A stretch of 64,000 bases of DNA, from positions 6,740,152 through 6,804,151 of the forward strand of contig NC_031498.1 of NCBI RefSeq assembly GCF_000237925.1. Reading direction: 5' to 3'. Position 1 is the first letter of the stretch, and every line of letters starts with the position of its first letter. The position numbers and the translations under genes are program-made. The notes below the pieces were generated by a model, which saw only the letters and a list, made by a program, of their open reading frames with translations, had not been told where the DNA came from and did not search any database. Of the stretch, positions 12,290 to 22,120 are shown piece by piece. The stretch comes from Schistosoma mansoni (lineage: Eukaryota > Platyhelminthes > Trematoda > Strigeidida > Schistosomatidae).

Positions 12290-13920
12290 AAGTGCTATTA
12301 GAAGGACTGCTGCATCAGATTTCTTTCAATTTAAGAGTGATGTAGAATAGTTTGTCAGAACAAACAGAAGGGAGGAGAATTTATTCTTAAATTACAAAAA
12401 CAAGTCCCTAAGTGTACTTTTGGTGATCAACTTCATGTCCTGCTGCGTGATTGATTGATTGTAGGAACGAACACACAAACAAGAGAACTTATACAAATGC
12501 CGAAGCGTTCCTCCCAAGTTGCTAGAGCTTCATGTACTAATTATGAGACAGTGCATGAACCTGACTTCCAGGATATAAAGGATTTCACCCTATTGACAAG
12601 TCATTGTAATCTGATTCATACTCAAGGTCATACAGATAAGCGTTTAATCAGCGATAGTCTCCGTTCATAGGAAAGCGTGGGAAAAAACTGATTTAAGAAC
12701 CCAGAGCAATGAACAAAGGTGAGCACAAGTTTTGTAAGTGCTTGTAATGTTGTAAAGTTCACTTACGTAATCAATGTGCATTTTGCCACACCTATCCTTC
12801 AAGTGTGGTAAGATGGAACACATCTAGTCAACTTGTAAAATTACTGCTCCTTTCTCCACTGGGGATGACAAACCCCGTGGTTCGAGTTTTAATGAGCTGA
12901 ATGTTTCTGGTGATCACTTATTTCAATCCATGATTTCGAAGGGTAATTTCCACATTCAAAAGCGACTACATACCCCCCTTGATTCAATTCATGATTTCAT
13001 TGTCGACTCAGGTAATACACAGTGAATTATTTCATTAGAGAACTTCAAATCTTCAGATTCTAACGTTATAGTACGACGTATTGAAGTCTTTGTATTGAGG
13101 ATCACCAGAAACAAATTTCCCACACGAGGATGCTGTCAAGTGCTAATAAGAGATGATAATTCTTCATATATACCTTATGAGTTTTTGGTTATCGAATCAA
13201 GATCGCTAATATTGAGTCTAAAAAATTTGAAAAAACTTAAGGTGGAGTTGCTCTTGTTAGTTTTTAAGAAGATTCTTATGTTTCACTCAAAGATATGATA
13301 CTGTGTATGCTAAGTGAAGTGGAGAGATGAGGATTCTACTTACAGGTCTCCAGGCACATGGTGATCAAGTCTTTTTTAAACGACGAATAATTCCTTCGTC
13401 ATTTAAGAAGCTGTACACAAGACACTAAATTGTTTGTGCGTGAAAAGAATTATTGAACTGAATCAGTCTTCAGTACGGAGTAATCCTGTCGTCACGCCCT
13501 TTAAGTCTGATAGCAATACCCCTAGAATATACAGTGATTACAGATAAATACTGAACTCCCACTTGCCGAAGCAAACTAGCAACACGTTGGAAGCCAAACA
13601 TATTCTCAACTGACCTCATGGTTTCAAGGTATTCTTGAATATTGAATTAAAAGATGCTCATCCTCAGTTTCTTTGAGATCAATATCCATCCGTTTTCACA
13701 ACAATTAACAATTCTTTTGATCTGATCAATTACAACTACCCTCCATTCGGTTTACGTTTTTCCCCAGCCATATTTCATGGAATAATGAATTATGTTTTGA
13801 ATGATATCGAAGGTTCTGAAGTGTTCAAGACGATCTTGCTATCCAAGATTCTGATGGAGTAGGTCATTGCCTAGAGACACTACTTTACTGCGACGCTTAA
13901 TTAAAATCAGTCATTGTGAA
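12290..13920 (+). pseudogene. Gypsy element A, left part: Gag, protease and N-terminal reverse transcriptase remnants
   Basis: Conceptual translation across stops and shifts shows three blocks. Gag matrix-like residues lie at about 12290-12670 (KFGDQLH-like, then RLIVGTNTQTRE). A zinc knuckle remnant (KCGKMEHI, then a stop, then STCK) lies near 12800. A protease starts at about 13000 (FIVDSGNTQ, an altered DTG site) and runs through the open stretch 13095-13298 (RGCCQVLIRDDN). Reverse transcriptase follows from about 13480 (YPPFGLRFSPAIF at about 13740). The order is that of Gypsy elements. Several stops and shifts show that it is dead. It breaks off at about 13920 inside RT, where element B begins, and resumes at about 16760. 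Confidence 0.75.
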
Positions 13921-14083
13921 TAAACAGCACATTTACTCTACAGCTGAATAATTTGTTTTGTTTAAAGCGATAATAATATTACAGTGTGATCTCAAAACGT
14001 GTACTTCAAATTTGATTTCTCGATTGTGTCTTGTCGAAATTGTGAACTTATTGGGATCGGTCCTATTTCGTTTTATTGTTTCA
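13917..14083 (+). repeat. 5' LTR of Gypsy element B
   Basis: Direct repeat partner of 16591-16757. The shared core runs from about AATAATTTGTTTTGTTTAAA to GGGATCGGTCCTATTTCGTT. Both ends are approximate, within about 10 bases. It lies immediately upstream of the gag frame. Confidence 0.7.
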
Positions 14084-14111
14084 TATCCACATCTAGTGTC
14101 GCAATACAAAA

Positions 14112-14880
14112 ATGGATTCAAATAACTTGGGGAAGTTGCCCCCTAACACTTCATCCTGTGAAGTGAAAGATCATTCGGAATGTTATGATGCCCGGTGTTT
14201 GTTACTTAACATCTCAGCTCATTTTACTACTGCTACTGGTAGAGAAGCCTATGGTTTGTTGAAGACCCCTGCATATTCTAACAAACCTACTCTACTTTGG
14301 TTCAACAAACTAAGGAGATCACCAACACAGGTTCTTCATGCAACATCATTCGAAACACGTTAAAGAGCACATTTCAACAAATCAGTTCGTGATTTGAATC
14401 AGAATAACAAACATTTCACAATACAACTCCAAGAACAAGCATCTAAGTGCAATTTCGGCGAACAGCTGCATACCCAATTTCGTGACCGTCTATAAATGGT
14501 CCTAAACAAAAGGACCGGCTTACAAAAATCACTCCCCGAACTTTTTAAATACCTAGGACCTCTGTTTTGCTAATAAAGATGCTAATGATGATCCTCGTGA
14601 TGATGTTACGAAACAACATAAAGCTGTACTATCGAATGTTGATAAACTGTCTACTCCACATAAACCTCAGACTCCCACAAAAAGCAGTTCTGATTCATTC
14701 AGACAAAGAATAATTCGAAAGGCACTCGTAATTCGTCTTTAGGTATAAGATGCTGTCTTGTATGTGGTAAGCTGCATCTCCGTAGTTTGTGTCAGTTTTG
14801 TTATGCACCTTGTCGTAAGTGTGGAAAGGTTAGACATATGCAAAATTTTTGTAAGAGTCATAAGTCGTTTATCACTAAAA
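14112..14880 (+). pseudogene. Element B gag remnant with zinc knuckle
   Basis: An open stretch from ATG 14112 to 14363 encodes the Gag N-terminus. It continues after stops with NNKHFTIQLQEQASKCNFGE (about 14408), the same Gag block as in element A. A CX2CX4HX4C zinc knuckle (CRKCGKVRHMQNFC) lies at about 14812-14853, preceded by CGKLHLRSLCQFC. Gag would package element RNA. Stops and shifts between the blocks make it non-functional. Confidence 0.7.
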
Positions 14881-14959
14881 CTCTGAATGATGGTGGACCA
14901 AGAACAGCTGACTGCTGTCTGCAGAAGTACTTCACATCCAACGTAAAAATCAATTGTCG

Positions 14960-15300
14960 ACACAGGTAAGCCCCATTCGCTTATTGTTGATACTGGTAGC
15001 GTACATTCAGTTACTTCAAAATGAAGCTCATTTTTTTCTTTATAATGATTTCTACTTAAGGCCTACAACTTGTGCAACTACTGACATCACTGTCATCAGT
15101 TACTCGTTATTAGTACAGTTAACATTCCATCGAGGGACGAAGAGGGTATTTTCGTCAATATTTCTTTCCTAGTTATTAAGTGTGGTCCACCCGTGTTCGA
15201 GTTAATAAGCCTAGACTTGCTGGATGCACGTATTTCTTTATCCACTTATACTTCCGACAGTACCTTGATCAAAGATCTGGTCTTACAACGCTCGAAAGTC
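14960..15300 (+). pseudogene. Element B aspartic protease remnant
   Basis: LIVDTGSVHSVTS at about 14980-15018 preserves the DTG catalytic triad of a retroviral-type aspartic protease. Downstream residues are scrambled by stops. Its position between Gag and RT is as expected for Gypsy elements. Confidence 0.6.
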
Positions 15301-15479
15301 ATGGGATGTGTCAAAGTTAACTTAGCATGGTAAAGAAAGACCCCATCTTGAAACGTAGACTAAATCCACCTGGTTGAAGATAGGCTGTAATTAATAAGCA
15401 GGATGAACTGATTGGAGAAAAGATAATAATCGCGGTTCAGTCATCCAGCTAGGTTACTCCCATCGAGACTTCATTTAAG

Positions 15480-15925
15480 GCGAATGGAAAAGCACCTAGA
15501 ATTTAGGTGGTTACCGCTTGACACTAAATGCTTGGCTATTGTAAAAGAGTTATGCCACTGAAGAAATTGAAGACATCCTATTTAAATTACGGGATCCAAT
15601 GTATTTTTCTAAAACTAACTTGAAAGATGCACATTTGAAAGTTCCGTTTGATGGAATCTTTTGTGAACTAGCATTCGAGCTGTCCAGACACAACTTTCGA
15701 CTGTTCGAATTGAACGTTTCCCCTGCGATATTTCAGGTTATTAATAAGACTATCACCGGTCTCGATGGTGTTGATTCAAACTAGGATGATATCGCATTTT
15801 GTACTGAAAATGTTTGGTTGCACAGTGAACGTCTTTTATAAATGTTGAGACGCTTTTGTGGCACAAATGTGGTTATAAGTTCATCCAAATGTCAATTTCA
15901 CTCAAAGAGCCATGAAGAAGATATT
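15480..15925 (+). pseudogene. Element B reverse transcriptase remnant
   Basis: The frame at 15599-15784 encodes FSKTNLKDAHLKVPFDG followed by RLFELNVSPAIFQ, the Gypsy palm blocks. After a stop comes DDIAFCTEN, keeping the DD of the YLDD motif, then SSSKCQFHS. The fingers and thumb are incomplete. It ends abruptly near 15925, where integrase-like sequence begins. Confidence 0.7.
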
Positions 15926-15959
15926 GAGTCGTGACGGACTACTTTATGTATTAGTTTTG

Positions 15960-16468
15960 GATAGTGAAACCCTGATTCACAGAAAGAATTTAACAGCCAG
16001 CTTAATGATATTGGATGGTTTCATCTGTTTACAGCTCCACGACGCTCACAGTCTAACTTCCTGGTAAAAAAGGTCGTTTGGACTTTAAGGAGTGGTACCG
16101 CATGATTGAATCTGAGTAACCTGAAAAAACTGCAGAAATGCACCAATAATTTCTTGTTTCAGTATTGTAATTCAGAACCATCAGGAACTCACAACAGTCC
16201 GGCTAAACTCCGTAAATCTCCCATACATCAAACTCATGTATTGAGCAAAACATCATCAGAAGTTCAGTTTTACCGTGTGAAGGACTACCGAACATCTCTG
16301 AGCATTATAATTCAGAGAATTAGTAGTCTGATAGTGAGGATTTTTAATACGAATGGTCATTCAGTCGACAGCAGACATACAGGCCAAGTGAAGATAAGTG
16401 AAGTAGGTGATTACGACTTTAATCCTGACTATTCCCTAACTAATCCTAATTCTGTACATAATTCTTAA
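15960..16468 (+). pseudogene. Element B integrase C-terminal part
   Basis: GWFHLFTAPRRSQSN (about 16010-16060) matches the block around the third acidic residue of Gypsy integrases. The open frame 16106-16468 gives the C-terminal tail (NNFLFQYCNSEPSGTHNSPAK and onward). The first two acidic core residues are absent because of the internal deletion. The 3' LTR follows after a short gap. Confidence 0.65.
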
Positions 16469-16590
16469 ATTTAGATAGATAAAGAGAATAAGATTCAGAT
16501 CGCCGAAAATCTGAGATCTAACAGAATTTCGAATAAGTCCGGGCTATGTTATAAAAATATAGACCGAAAATCAACGTGTGGCGAATGTGG

Positions 16591-16757
16591 TGAATAGTCA
16601 ATACATCTACTGTACAGTTGAATAATTTGTTTTGTTTAAACCGATGATAATATTACAGTGTGATCTCATACTGTGTACTTCAAATTTGAGTTCTCGATTG
16701 TGTCTTGTTGAAATTGTGAACTTATTGGGATCGGTCCTATTTCGTTAGATTATTTGA
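16591..16757 (+). repeat. 3' LTR of Gypsy element B
   Basis: Direct repeat of 13917-14083, about 2.67 kb downstream in the same orientation. It follows the integrase tail and precedes the resumed RT of element A. Ends are approximate. Confidence 0.7.
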
Positions 16758-17545
16758 ACTTCACCAAAATGTTGCTGGTAATCAAAATAGTTGTTCATGT
16801 TATGCATCTAGTTTTGACTGTTTTGGATACCCGACAACGGTTTAAAACCGGATATGAAGCGAACAGATGCACTTAAAAGTGTACGATTACCGAAAAATCT
16901 CACAGAACTACTTTCACTAATGGGTGATCCTCAATATTATTTCTGCTTTATTCCTGATTTTTCTTGTCGTGCTAATCGTTTGCTTCAAATCTCGACGTCC
17001 AAATCATTTAAATGAAATAGGGAACAAGAGCCATGCTTACGAAGTCTACTAAAGTTTCTTCCAAGTGATATCGTTCTTCAAACTTACTCCCTTAGTATAC
17101 ATTTTGTACTTATTTCTGATCCACTGCCTTTGGGTACTGGTTCAGGAAAGCAGACCAGTAATTTGCGTTTCAAGCAAACTTACAATTGCTGAGCAAGGTT
17201 ATTCACAAACTCAACTGTGTTTTGGGCTGTTAAAACACCGTAAATATTTGTTTGGAAAGAGATTCACTATAAATACAAATCATGATGTTTTGAAATCCAT
17301 TTATCATCATGAGAAGTCTTAAACGTATTCTCCAGCTTCTACGATTCAATGATCTTGTATCTTTCTAAGTGCTGTAAGATTTCCAGTCTATTTTTCAGAG
17401 CGAGATGAGTTATTCACTACTCCTGGTGGTATTTTTGTTTAAATGACCGTGTTGCCATTCCTCCTTCATTACGTAAATCTATCCCTAAAGATCTCAGTGG
17501 ATATTTAGGTGTTGGGAAAATGAAATCTTCGGCTACGATTACATG
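16758..17545 (+). pseudogene. Gypsy element A, middle part: RT thumb, RNase H and integrase zinc domain
   Basis: ALKSVRLPKNLTELLSLMG (about 16870-16930) and FCFIPDFSCRANRLLQI (about 16943-16996) are the RT-thumb/connection blocks that continue element A after the element B insertion. The frame 17065-17322 carries RNase H-like sequence (AEQGYSQTQLCFGLLKHRKY, then NTNHDVLKSIYHH). Residues at 17436-17565 match the H2C2 integrase zinc domain region (MKSSATITCWWPDINTDI). A TA run follows at 17570-17585. Frames shift between blocks; dead. Confidence 0.7.
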
Positions 17546-17680
17546 TTGGTGGCCAGATATAAATACAGATATATATATATATATAGTACAGCAAACAGTT
17601 TTGGAAGACGTTCTAAGTCGAAAAATCATCCACCGAAGTGGACTCCATGGCCAGTATCGTCTGAGGCCTGACAGAGTGTT

Positions 17681-18034
17681 TGTAGGTGGCGTCGAGTCGC
17701 GACTGGCTATGATCACCACCACATAAAGATTACGTGCCAGATATCGACTTGGATCCCTCGATAGGCCGAAAACCAGAACGCTGTTAATGGTTGCAACAAG
17801 GTATATTTGTTGGCGATCTCGTGGTACCGAAAGAATACCGAGACGTGCGAAAGTTTACAAGCGGAACTGCCGAGCGTAAGCAAGTTCGTGCAAGGTCACA
17901 GGCAATGAAAGGAAGATTGTTTTTGGTACAGTTAAACAAAAAAGTACAGCAAAACAATCACTGGTACAATTGGTTATAATGTAAATGTTTCCATCATACC
18001 AATCACGTTCTTGTCATCAAAGTAGGTCACTACA
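17681..18034 (+). repeat. LTR-like repeat, copy 1, inside the integrase of element A
   Basis: A 354-base block with TGTAG at its start and CTACA at its end (inverted 5-base termini). It is clearly related to 19666-20026 in the same orientation. It sits between the integrase zinc domain and the catalytic core of element A, so it is best read as a solo LTR inserted there. Flanking tetramers TGTT and TATT differ at one base and could be a decayed target duplication. Its sequence is unlike the element B LTR. Confidence 0.55.
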
Positions 18035-18345
18035 TATTCATGTAGTCTATTGTGGTCCATTACTCGGCAAATACTGTTCACTTGTTGTCGTTGATTCTTT
18101 TTCACAACTTCACCAAATCCTAACAAAAAGAACCTAAGAATTGAGAAAAGCGTTCAGTCGGGAAGAGGTCCCTATGGTATTAGTGGTTGAGAATTTCCCT
18201 CACTTTGCTGCAAGTAGAGTTACTACCGGGTTGAATGGTATGGGTTTCAGACATCTCTTCACTGCCACCAGACATCCTCGTTCTAATGACCAGACAGAAA
18301 ATTTCGTCAGGACGTTAAAGACTACTGATAATTCCATTTCTTAGT
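18035..18345 (+). pseudogene. Gypsy element A integrase core remnant, truncated by a SINE
   Basis: GPLLGKYCSLVVVDSFSQ (about 18056-18110) holds the first catalytic Asp. The frame 18141-18344 holds VLVVENFPHFAA (the usual Asp is Glu here) and HLFTATRHPRSNDQTENFVR with the third acidic residue. At 18346 it is cut by SINE sequence. The C-terminal tail is missing here; a related tail occurs at 19456-19665. Confidence 0.7.
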
Positions 18346-18665
18346 TGAAATCATGAGTCAATTGAGGCTAGATCACCATGGAAAACCTAGAAGCACTGAA
18401 CGGCCGTTCTGTCCTATTATGGGACTCCTCAGCAGTACGCATCCACGATCCCGCACACGCGAGATTCGAACCCAGGACCTACCAGTCTCGAGCCGGAGCC
18501 CCTAACCGATAGACCACTGAGCTGGCCGGCAACCAACGGTGTTAATGTCTAACTTCAACCAATCCACGAAGTTTGAGCGACCGTTCACCAATAGTCTCCA
18601 GTGGGTTGTTATGTCACAACAGACTTGGTGGAACTCCACTGGCCACTGCTTCCCACTAGAACTCA
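18346..18665 (-). repeat. tRNA-derived SINE with degraded hammerhead, plus spacer repeat (minus)
   Basis: Reading the minus strand there is an A-box-like GCTCAGTGGTC, a B box GGGTTCGAATCTC and a hammerhead-like 3' region near 18393-18438. The ribozyme is damaged: the conserved GAAA after stem II reads AGAA. The adjoining spacer (18540-18665) is the common companion sequence found beside other copies at 42.2, 53.3, 57.3 and 59.6 kb. Confidence 0.8.
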
Positions 18666-18774
18666 AGGACATATCTCTTGAAGTCAGTCGCTAATGAGTA
18701 TATGATTATAATCAGAAGGGGTTTTTGTGGAGATTTCAGTATTTTCATAGTTGAAATCATTAACATTAACACTG

Positions 18775-18965
18775 TTGAATGCCGGCTCAGTGGTCTATCG
18801 GTTAAGGGCTCCAGCCCCAGACTGGTAGGTCATGGGTTCGAATCTCGCGTGTGCGGGATCGTGGATGCGTACTGCTGAGGAGTCCCATAATAGGACAGAA
18901 CGGCCGTTCAGTGCTTCTAGGTTTTCCATGGTGATCTAGCCTCAATTGACTCATGATTTCAACTA
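18775..18965 (+). repeat. tRNA-derived SINE with degraded hammerhead (plus)
   Basis: The A box is at about 18783-18794 (GGCTCAGTGGTC) and the B box at about 18834-18846 (GGGTTCGAATCTC), both fitting an internal Pol III promoter. The hammerhead-like fold is at 18869-18914 with core CTGAGGA and stem II GTCC/GGAC. It carries the same AGAA mutation as the inverted partner, so it should be inactive. Confidence 0.8.
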
Positions 18966-19043
18966 AGAAATGGAATTATCAGTAGTCTTTAACGTCCTGA
19001 CGAAATTTTCTGTCTGGTCATTAGAACGAGGATGTCTGGTGGC

Positions 19044-19243
19044 NNNNNNNNNNNNNNNNNNNNNNNNNNNNNNNNNNNNNNNNNNNNNNNNNNNNNNNNN
19101 NNNNNNNNNNNNNNNNNNNNNNNNNNNNNNNNNNNNNNNNNNNNNNNNNNNNNNNNNNNNNNNNNNNNNNNNNNNNNNNNNNNNNNNNNNNNNNNNNNNN
19201 NNNNNNNNNNNNNNNNNNNNNNNNNNNNNNNNNNNNNNNNNNN
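19044..19243. other. Assembly gap 1 (200 N)
   Basis: Exactly 200 N inside the right arm of the palindrome. Comparison with the left arm suggests about 700 missing bases. Confidence 0.95.
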
Positions 19244-19363
19244 GTAATCGTAGCCGAAGATTTCATTTTCCCAACACCTAAATATCCACTGAGATCTTTA
19301 GGGATAGATTTACGTAATGAAGGAGGAATGGCAACACGGTCATTTAAACAAAAATACCATGCG

Positions 19364-19460
19364 TACTGGCTGAAATTCCATAATAGGACGAAACGGCTGT
19401 CCAGTGCTTCCAGGTTTTTTATGGTGATCTAGCTTCAATCGACTCATGGTTTCAACTATG
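19364..19460 (+). repeat. SINE 3' fragment with hammerhead remnant
   Basis: Contains AATAGGACGAAACGGC, CCAGTGCTTCCAGG and the terminal TTCAATCGACTCATGGTTTC of the SINE family. The tRNA-like 5' part is missing, replaced by the palindrome arm. Confidence 0.7.
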
Positions 19461-19665
19461 AAAATTCCATTTCTGCCTCAACGTTTGATGGACTTGATAG
19501 GACAGTAGATACATTTCTTCTAAAACATAGGAATGTCCAAAAAGTTATGTGACTAAGGAGACTCCACCAAAGTTATTTAAAGGGAGGATTCTTCTGATAA
19601 TCAGGAGTACTTGAATTATAGTACAAACCAGGAATCCCAGAAATAACGAAATTTAATCAAGAAGT
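19461..19665 (+). pseudogene. Gypsy integrase tail remnant
   Basis: Conceptual translation with shifts resembles a Gypsy integrase C-terminal region (FDGLDRTVDTFLLKHRN). It is followed directly by an LTR-like repeat, so it may be the 3' end of an element. The match is weak and interrupted by stops. Confidence 0.35.
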
Positions 19666-20026
19666 TGTAGATGGCGTCAAGTCTCGATTGACTATGGTCA
19701 CCACTACAATAAGATTACGTGCCCAAAAACGACTTGGTTCCCTTGATAACTCGCAAACCAGAAAACTTTAACTGGTCCACATAAAGTATATTTATTGGCG
19801 ACCTCGTGGTATCGAAAGAATACCGAGACGTACCAACTAGTACAGGCAATAAGGGCAGAGCGTAAGAAAGTTCGAACCAAACAAGGCGGACGACCGAACG
19901 AAAAGTGATTTTGATACAGTTAAACAGCAACGAGTACGGTAAAACAATCACTGGTACAACTGGTTATAATAATAATTGTTTCCATTACATCAATCGCGTT
20001 CTCGTCGAGAAAAGCAGGTCACTACA
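19666..20026 (+). repeat. LTR-like repeat, copy 2
   Basis: A 361-base relative of 17681-18034 with the same TGTAG start and CTACA end. AAGT occurs on both sides (19662-19665, 20027-20030), as a 4-base target duplication of a solo LTR would. Alternatively it is the 3' LTR of the remnant just upstream, and the AAGT match is chance. Confidence 0.55.
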
Positions 20027-20290
20027 AAGTACCAGATAAACACGAGCGAATTTGTTGTATTTGTGATTCGGAATCAAGCATTCATCAAGTACGAAGGAAT
20101 AATTGTACCACCACCACCACTCCCGCCACAGCTTAAATTGCAATCTAAGTATCTGTACGTCATCTTCTTGAGTTCATCCTGTGTCTGTCAGTCAGTATAT
20201 TGGACAAATACTGTGTTATCTAGAATGTACTCGTTAGTATTAGAATTAACAACCGAAATTGGAATTGTGTACAATCACCATTTAGGTTGT
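20027..20290. other. No gene recognised
   Basis: Short spacer between the LTR-like repeat and an RTE tail. The reading frame crossing it on the plus strand has no family features. Confidence 0.5.
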
Positions 20291-20294
20291 GCAG

Positions 20295-21490
20295 TGAAAT
20301 CATTTACTTACTTACTTACTTACTTACGCCTGTTACTCCTCGTCGAGGAGCATAGGCCACCCACCAGCATTCTCCATCCAACTCTGTCCTGAGCTTTCCT
20401 TTCCAGTTCTTTCCAGTTGCTATTCATCCTCTTCATATCTGCTTCTATTTTCCAGCGTGATGTGTTCTTCGGCCTTCCTCATTTCCGCTTCCCTTCCGGA
20501 TTCCAAGTTAGGGATTGCCTTGTAATGCACATTGGTGATTTCCTTAATGTACGTCCGATCCACTTCCAACGTCTTTTCCTAATTTCCTCTTCAGCCGGAA
20601 GCTAGTTTGTTCTCTCCCATAAAACGCTGTTGCTGATAGTATACGGCCAGTGAATGTTGAGTAGTTTGCGTAGACAACTGTTTATAAATACTTGTACCTT
20701 CCTGATGATGGTCGTAGTAGTTCTCCACATTTCAGCTCCATACAGTAGGACTGTCTTGACGTTCGTATTAAAGATTCTGACCTTGAAATCGGTTGAGAGT
20801 TGTTTTGAGTTCCATATGTTCTTTAATTTTAAAAATGCTGCCCTTGCTTTGCCAATCCTCGTCTTTACATCTGCATCAGATCCTCCTTGTTTATCAACGA
20901 TGCTCCCCAGGTACTTGAATGTTTCCACCTCTTCCAGAGTTTTGCCATCAAGTGTGATTGGGTTGGTGTTCTCCGTGTTGCATTTGAGAATCTTGCTTTT
21001 TCCTTTGTGAATGTGGAGGCCTATCGATGCGGAGGCTGCTGCTACATTTGCTGTCTTCATCTGCATTTGGTCGTGTGTATGAGATAGGAGGGCTAGGTCA
21101 TCTGCGAAGTCCAAATCATCTAATTGATTCTGAGCTGTCCATTGTATTCCATATTTCCCTTCAGATGTCGAATTCTTCATAATCCAGTCAATCACTAGAA
21201 GGAAGAGGAATGGGGAGAGTAGACAGCCTTGTCTGACTCCGGTCCTTACTGGAAATGCATCTGTCAGCTGTCCTCCATGCATGACTTTGCACTGTAGTCC
21301 ATCGTATGAGTTTTGGATAATGTTGACAATCTTTTCAGGAACTCCATAGTGTCGAAGAAGTTTCCATAATGTTCTCCTGTCCACGCTGTCAAACGCCTTC
21401 TCATAGTCAATAAAGTTGACGTATAGTGATGAGTTCCACTCAACTGATTGTTCAACGATGATCCGTAGTGTCACAATCTGGTCAATCAAG
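20295..21490 (-). pseudogene. RTE-clade LINE (SR2/Perere-3-like), 5'-truncated reverse transcriptase
   Basis: The minus-strand frame 20602-21525 encodes the RT palm: INFIDYEKAFDSVDRRTLW-like text, TGVRQGCLLSPFLFLLVIDW and DFADDLALLSHTHDQM with the catalytic ADD intact, then the thumb (TFKYLGSIVD). The C-terminal region continues in the next frame after a shift near 20600 ([17 protein letters not shown]). A short CTTA/TAAG tandem tail at about 20307-20328 marks the 3' end, as in RTE elements. Homology stops near 21490 upstream of the palm, a usual 5' truncation from incomplete reverse transcription. A sister copy lies at 47105-47905. Confidence 0.85.
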
Positions 21491-21624
21491 TTAGAATGAT
21501 GTAATAATTCAATATTGAATGTCATAACTGATTAATTAAAATTGTATTCTACTATTCTATTCGTTTTAGGTTTGCCAAATAGAACATTAATAAATATAAC
21601 GTGAGTTCAACTAAATTCAAGATC

Positions 21625-21824
21625 NNNNNNNNNNNNNNNNNNNNNNNNNNNNNNNNNNNNNNNNNNNNNNNNNNNNNNNNNNNNNNNNNNNNNNNNNNNN
21701 NNNNNNNNNNNNNNNNNNNNNNNNNNNNNNNNNNNNNNNNNNNNNNNNNNNNNNNNNNNNNNNNNNNNNNNNNNNNNNNNNNNNNNNNNNNNNNNNNNNN
21801 NNNNNNNNNNNNNNNNNNNNNNNN
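21625..21824. other. Assembly gap 2 (200 N)
   Basis: Exactly 200 N between RTE fragments of opposite orientation. Confidence 0.95.
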
Positions 21825-21837
21825 TAACAATCACATC

Positions 21838-22120
21838 AACAATTAATGTAAGTACATGGAATGCCCAGACGATGGGGGGGTGGAACCGAGAGGACTATTC
21901 AAATAGCTATAAAAACGAGGAGATACAACTTAACGGTGCTCGGAATCAGCGAAACCCATTGGACCCAAGTAAGACAGAAAAGGTTGGATTCGGGAGAGAT
22001 GCTGCTGAACTCTGGTCACGAAGAACAAAATACATCACACGCTAAGGGCGTTTCTCTGATGCTGTCCAAAGAGGCACGAAACGCAACTGTAGGATAAGAA
22101 TCTCATGGATCCAGAATTAT
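21838..22120 (+). pseudogene. RTE endonuclease N-terminal fragment (plus)
   Basis: After a shifted GTWN-like start (ACATGGAATGCCCAGACGATG), the frame reads NLTVLGISETHWTQVRQKRL then GHEEQNTSHAKGVSLMLSKE, the first blocks of the RTE apurinic-type endonuclease. The SETHW region contributes the metal-binding Glu. It ends near 22120 without the rest of the domain, and its orientation is opposite to its neighbours. Confidence 0.75.

Larger units (their letters stand above)
13917..16757 (+). mobile_element. Gypsy LTR retrotransposon B, nested in element A, internally deleted
   Basis: Two direct repeats of about 165 bases (13917-14083 and 16591-16757), roughly 90 percent alike by eye, bound remnants of gag, protease, RT and the integrase C-terminus in Gypsy order. 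RNase H and the integrase core are missing, so there is an internal deletion near 15930. Element A's RT reads up to the left repeat and resumes after the right one, showing that B inserted into A. The four bases TGAA occur at both junctions (13917-13920, 16755-16758) and may be a target duplication, which would move the LTR ends by a few bases. Many stops; dead. Confidence 0.75.
17436..19363. repeat. Large interrupted palindrome centred on inverted SINEs
   Basis: The sequence at about 18262-18465 recurs as its reverse complement at about 18842-19043, including private SINE mutations. After the N block, 19244-19363 is the reverse complement of about 17436-17545. The arms look identical outward from the SINE B box, whereas the inner SINE parts (A-box side) differ. 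The gap must hide the counterpart of about 17546-18261, more than its nominal 200 bases. It could be a real inverted duplication or an assembly foldback. Confidence 0.75.

Noticed and set aside
18780-18850. tRNA gene candidates at SINE heads (also 45220-45290, 57490-57555, 59708-59770)
   Set aside because: A and B boxes are present but no cloverleaf with a proper acceptor stem forms, and each head runs into a hammerhead and SINE body.
18869-18914. Active hammerhead in the palindrome SINEs
   Set aside because: The invariant GAAA reads AGAA in both inverted copies.
19021-19266. Open frames across N blocks (also 21552-21846, 25416-26057)
   Set aside because: They exist only because N is read as open; real sequence is missing.
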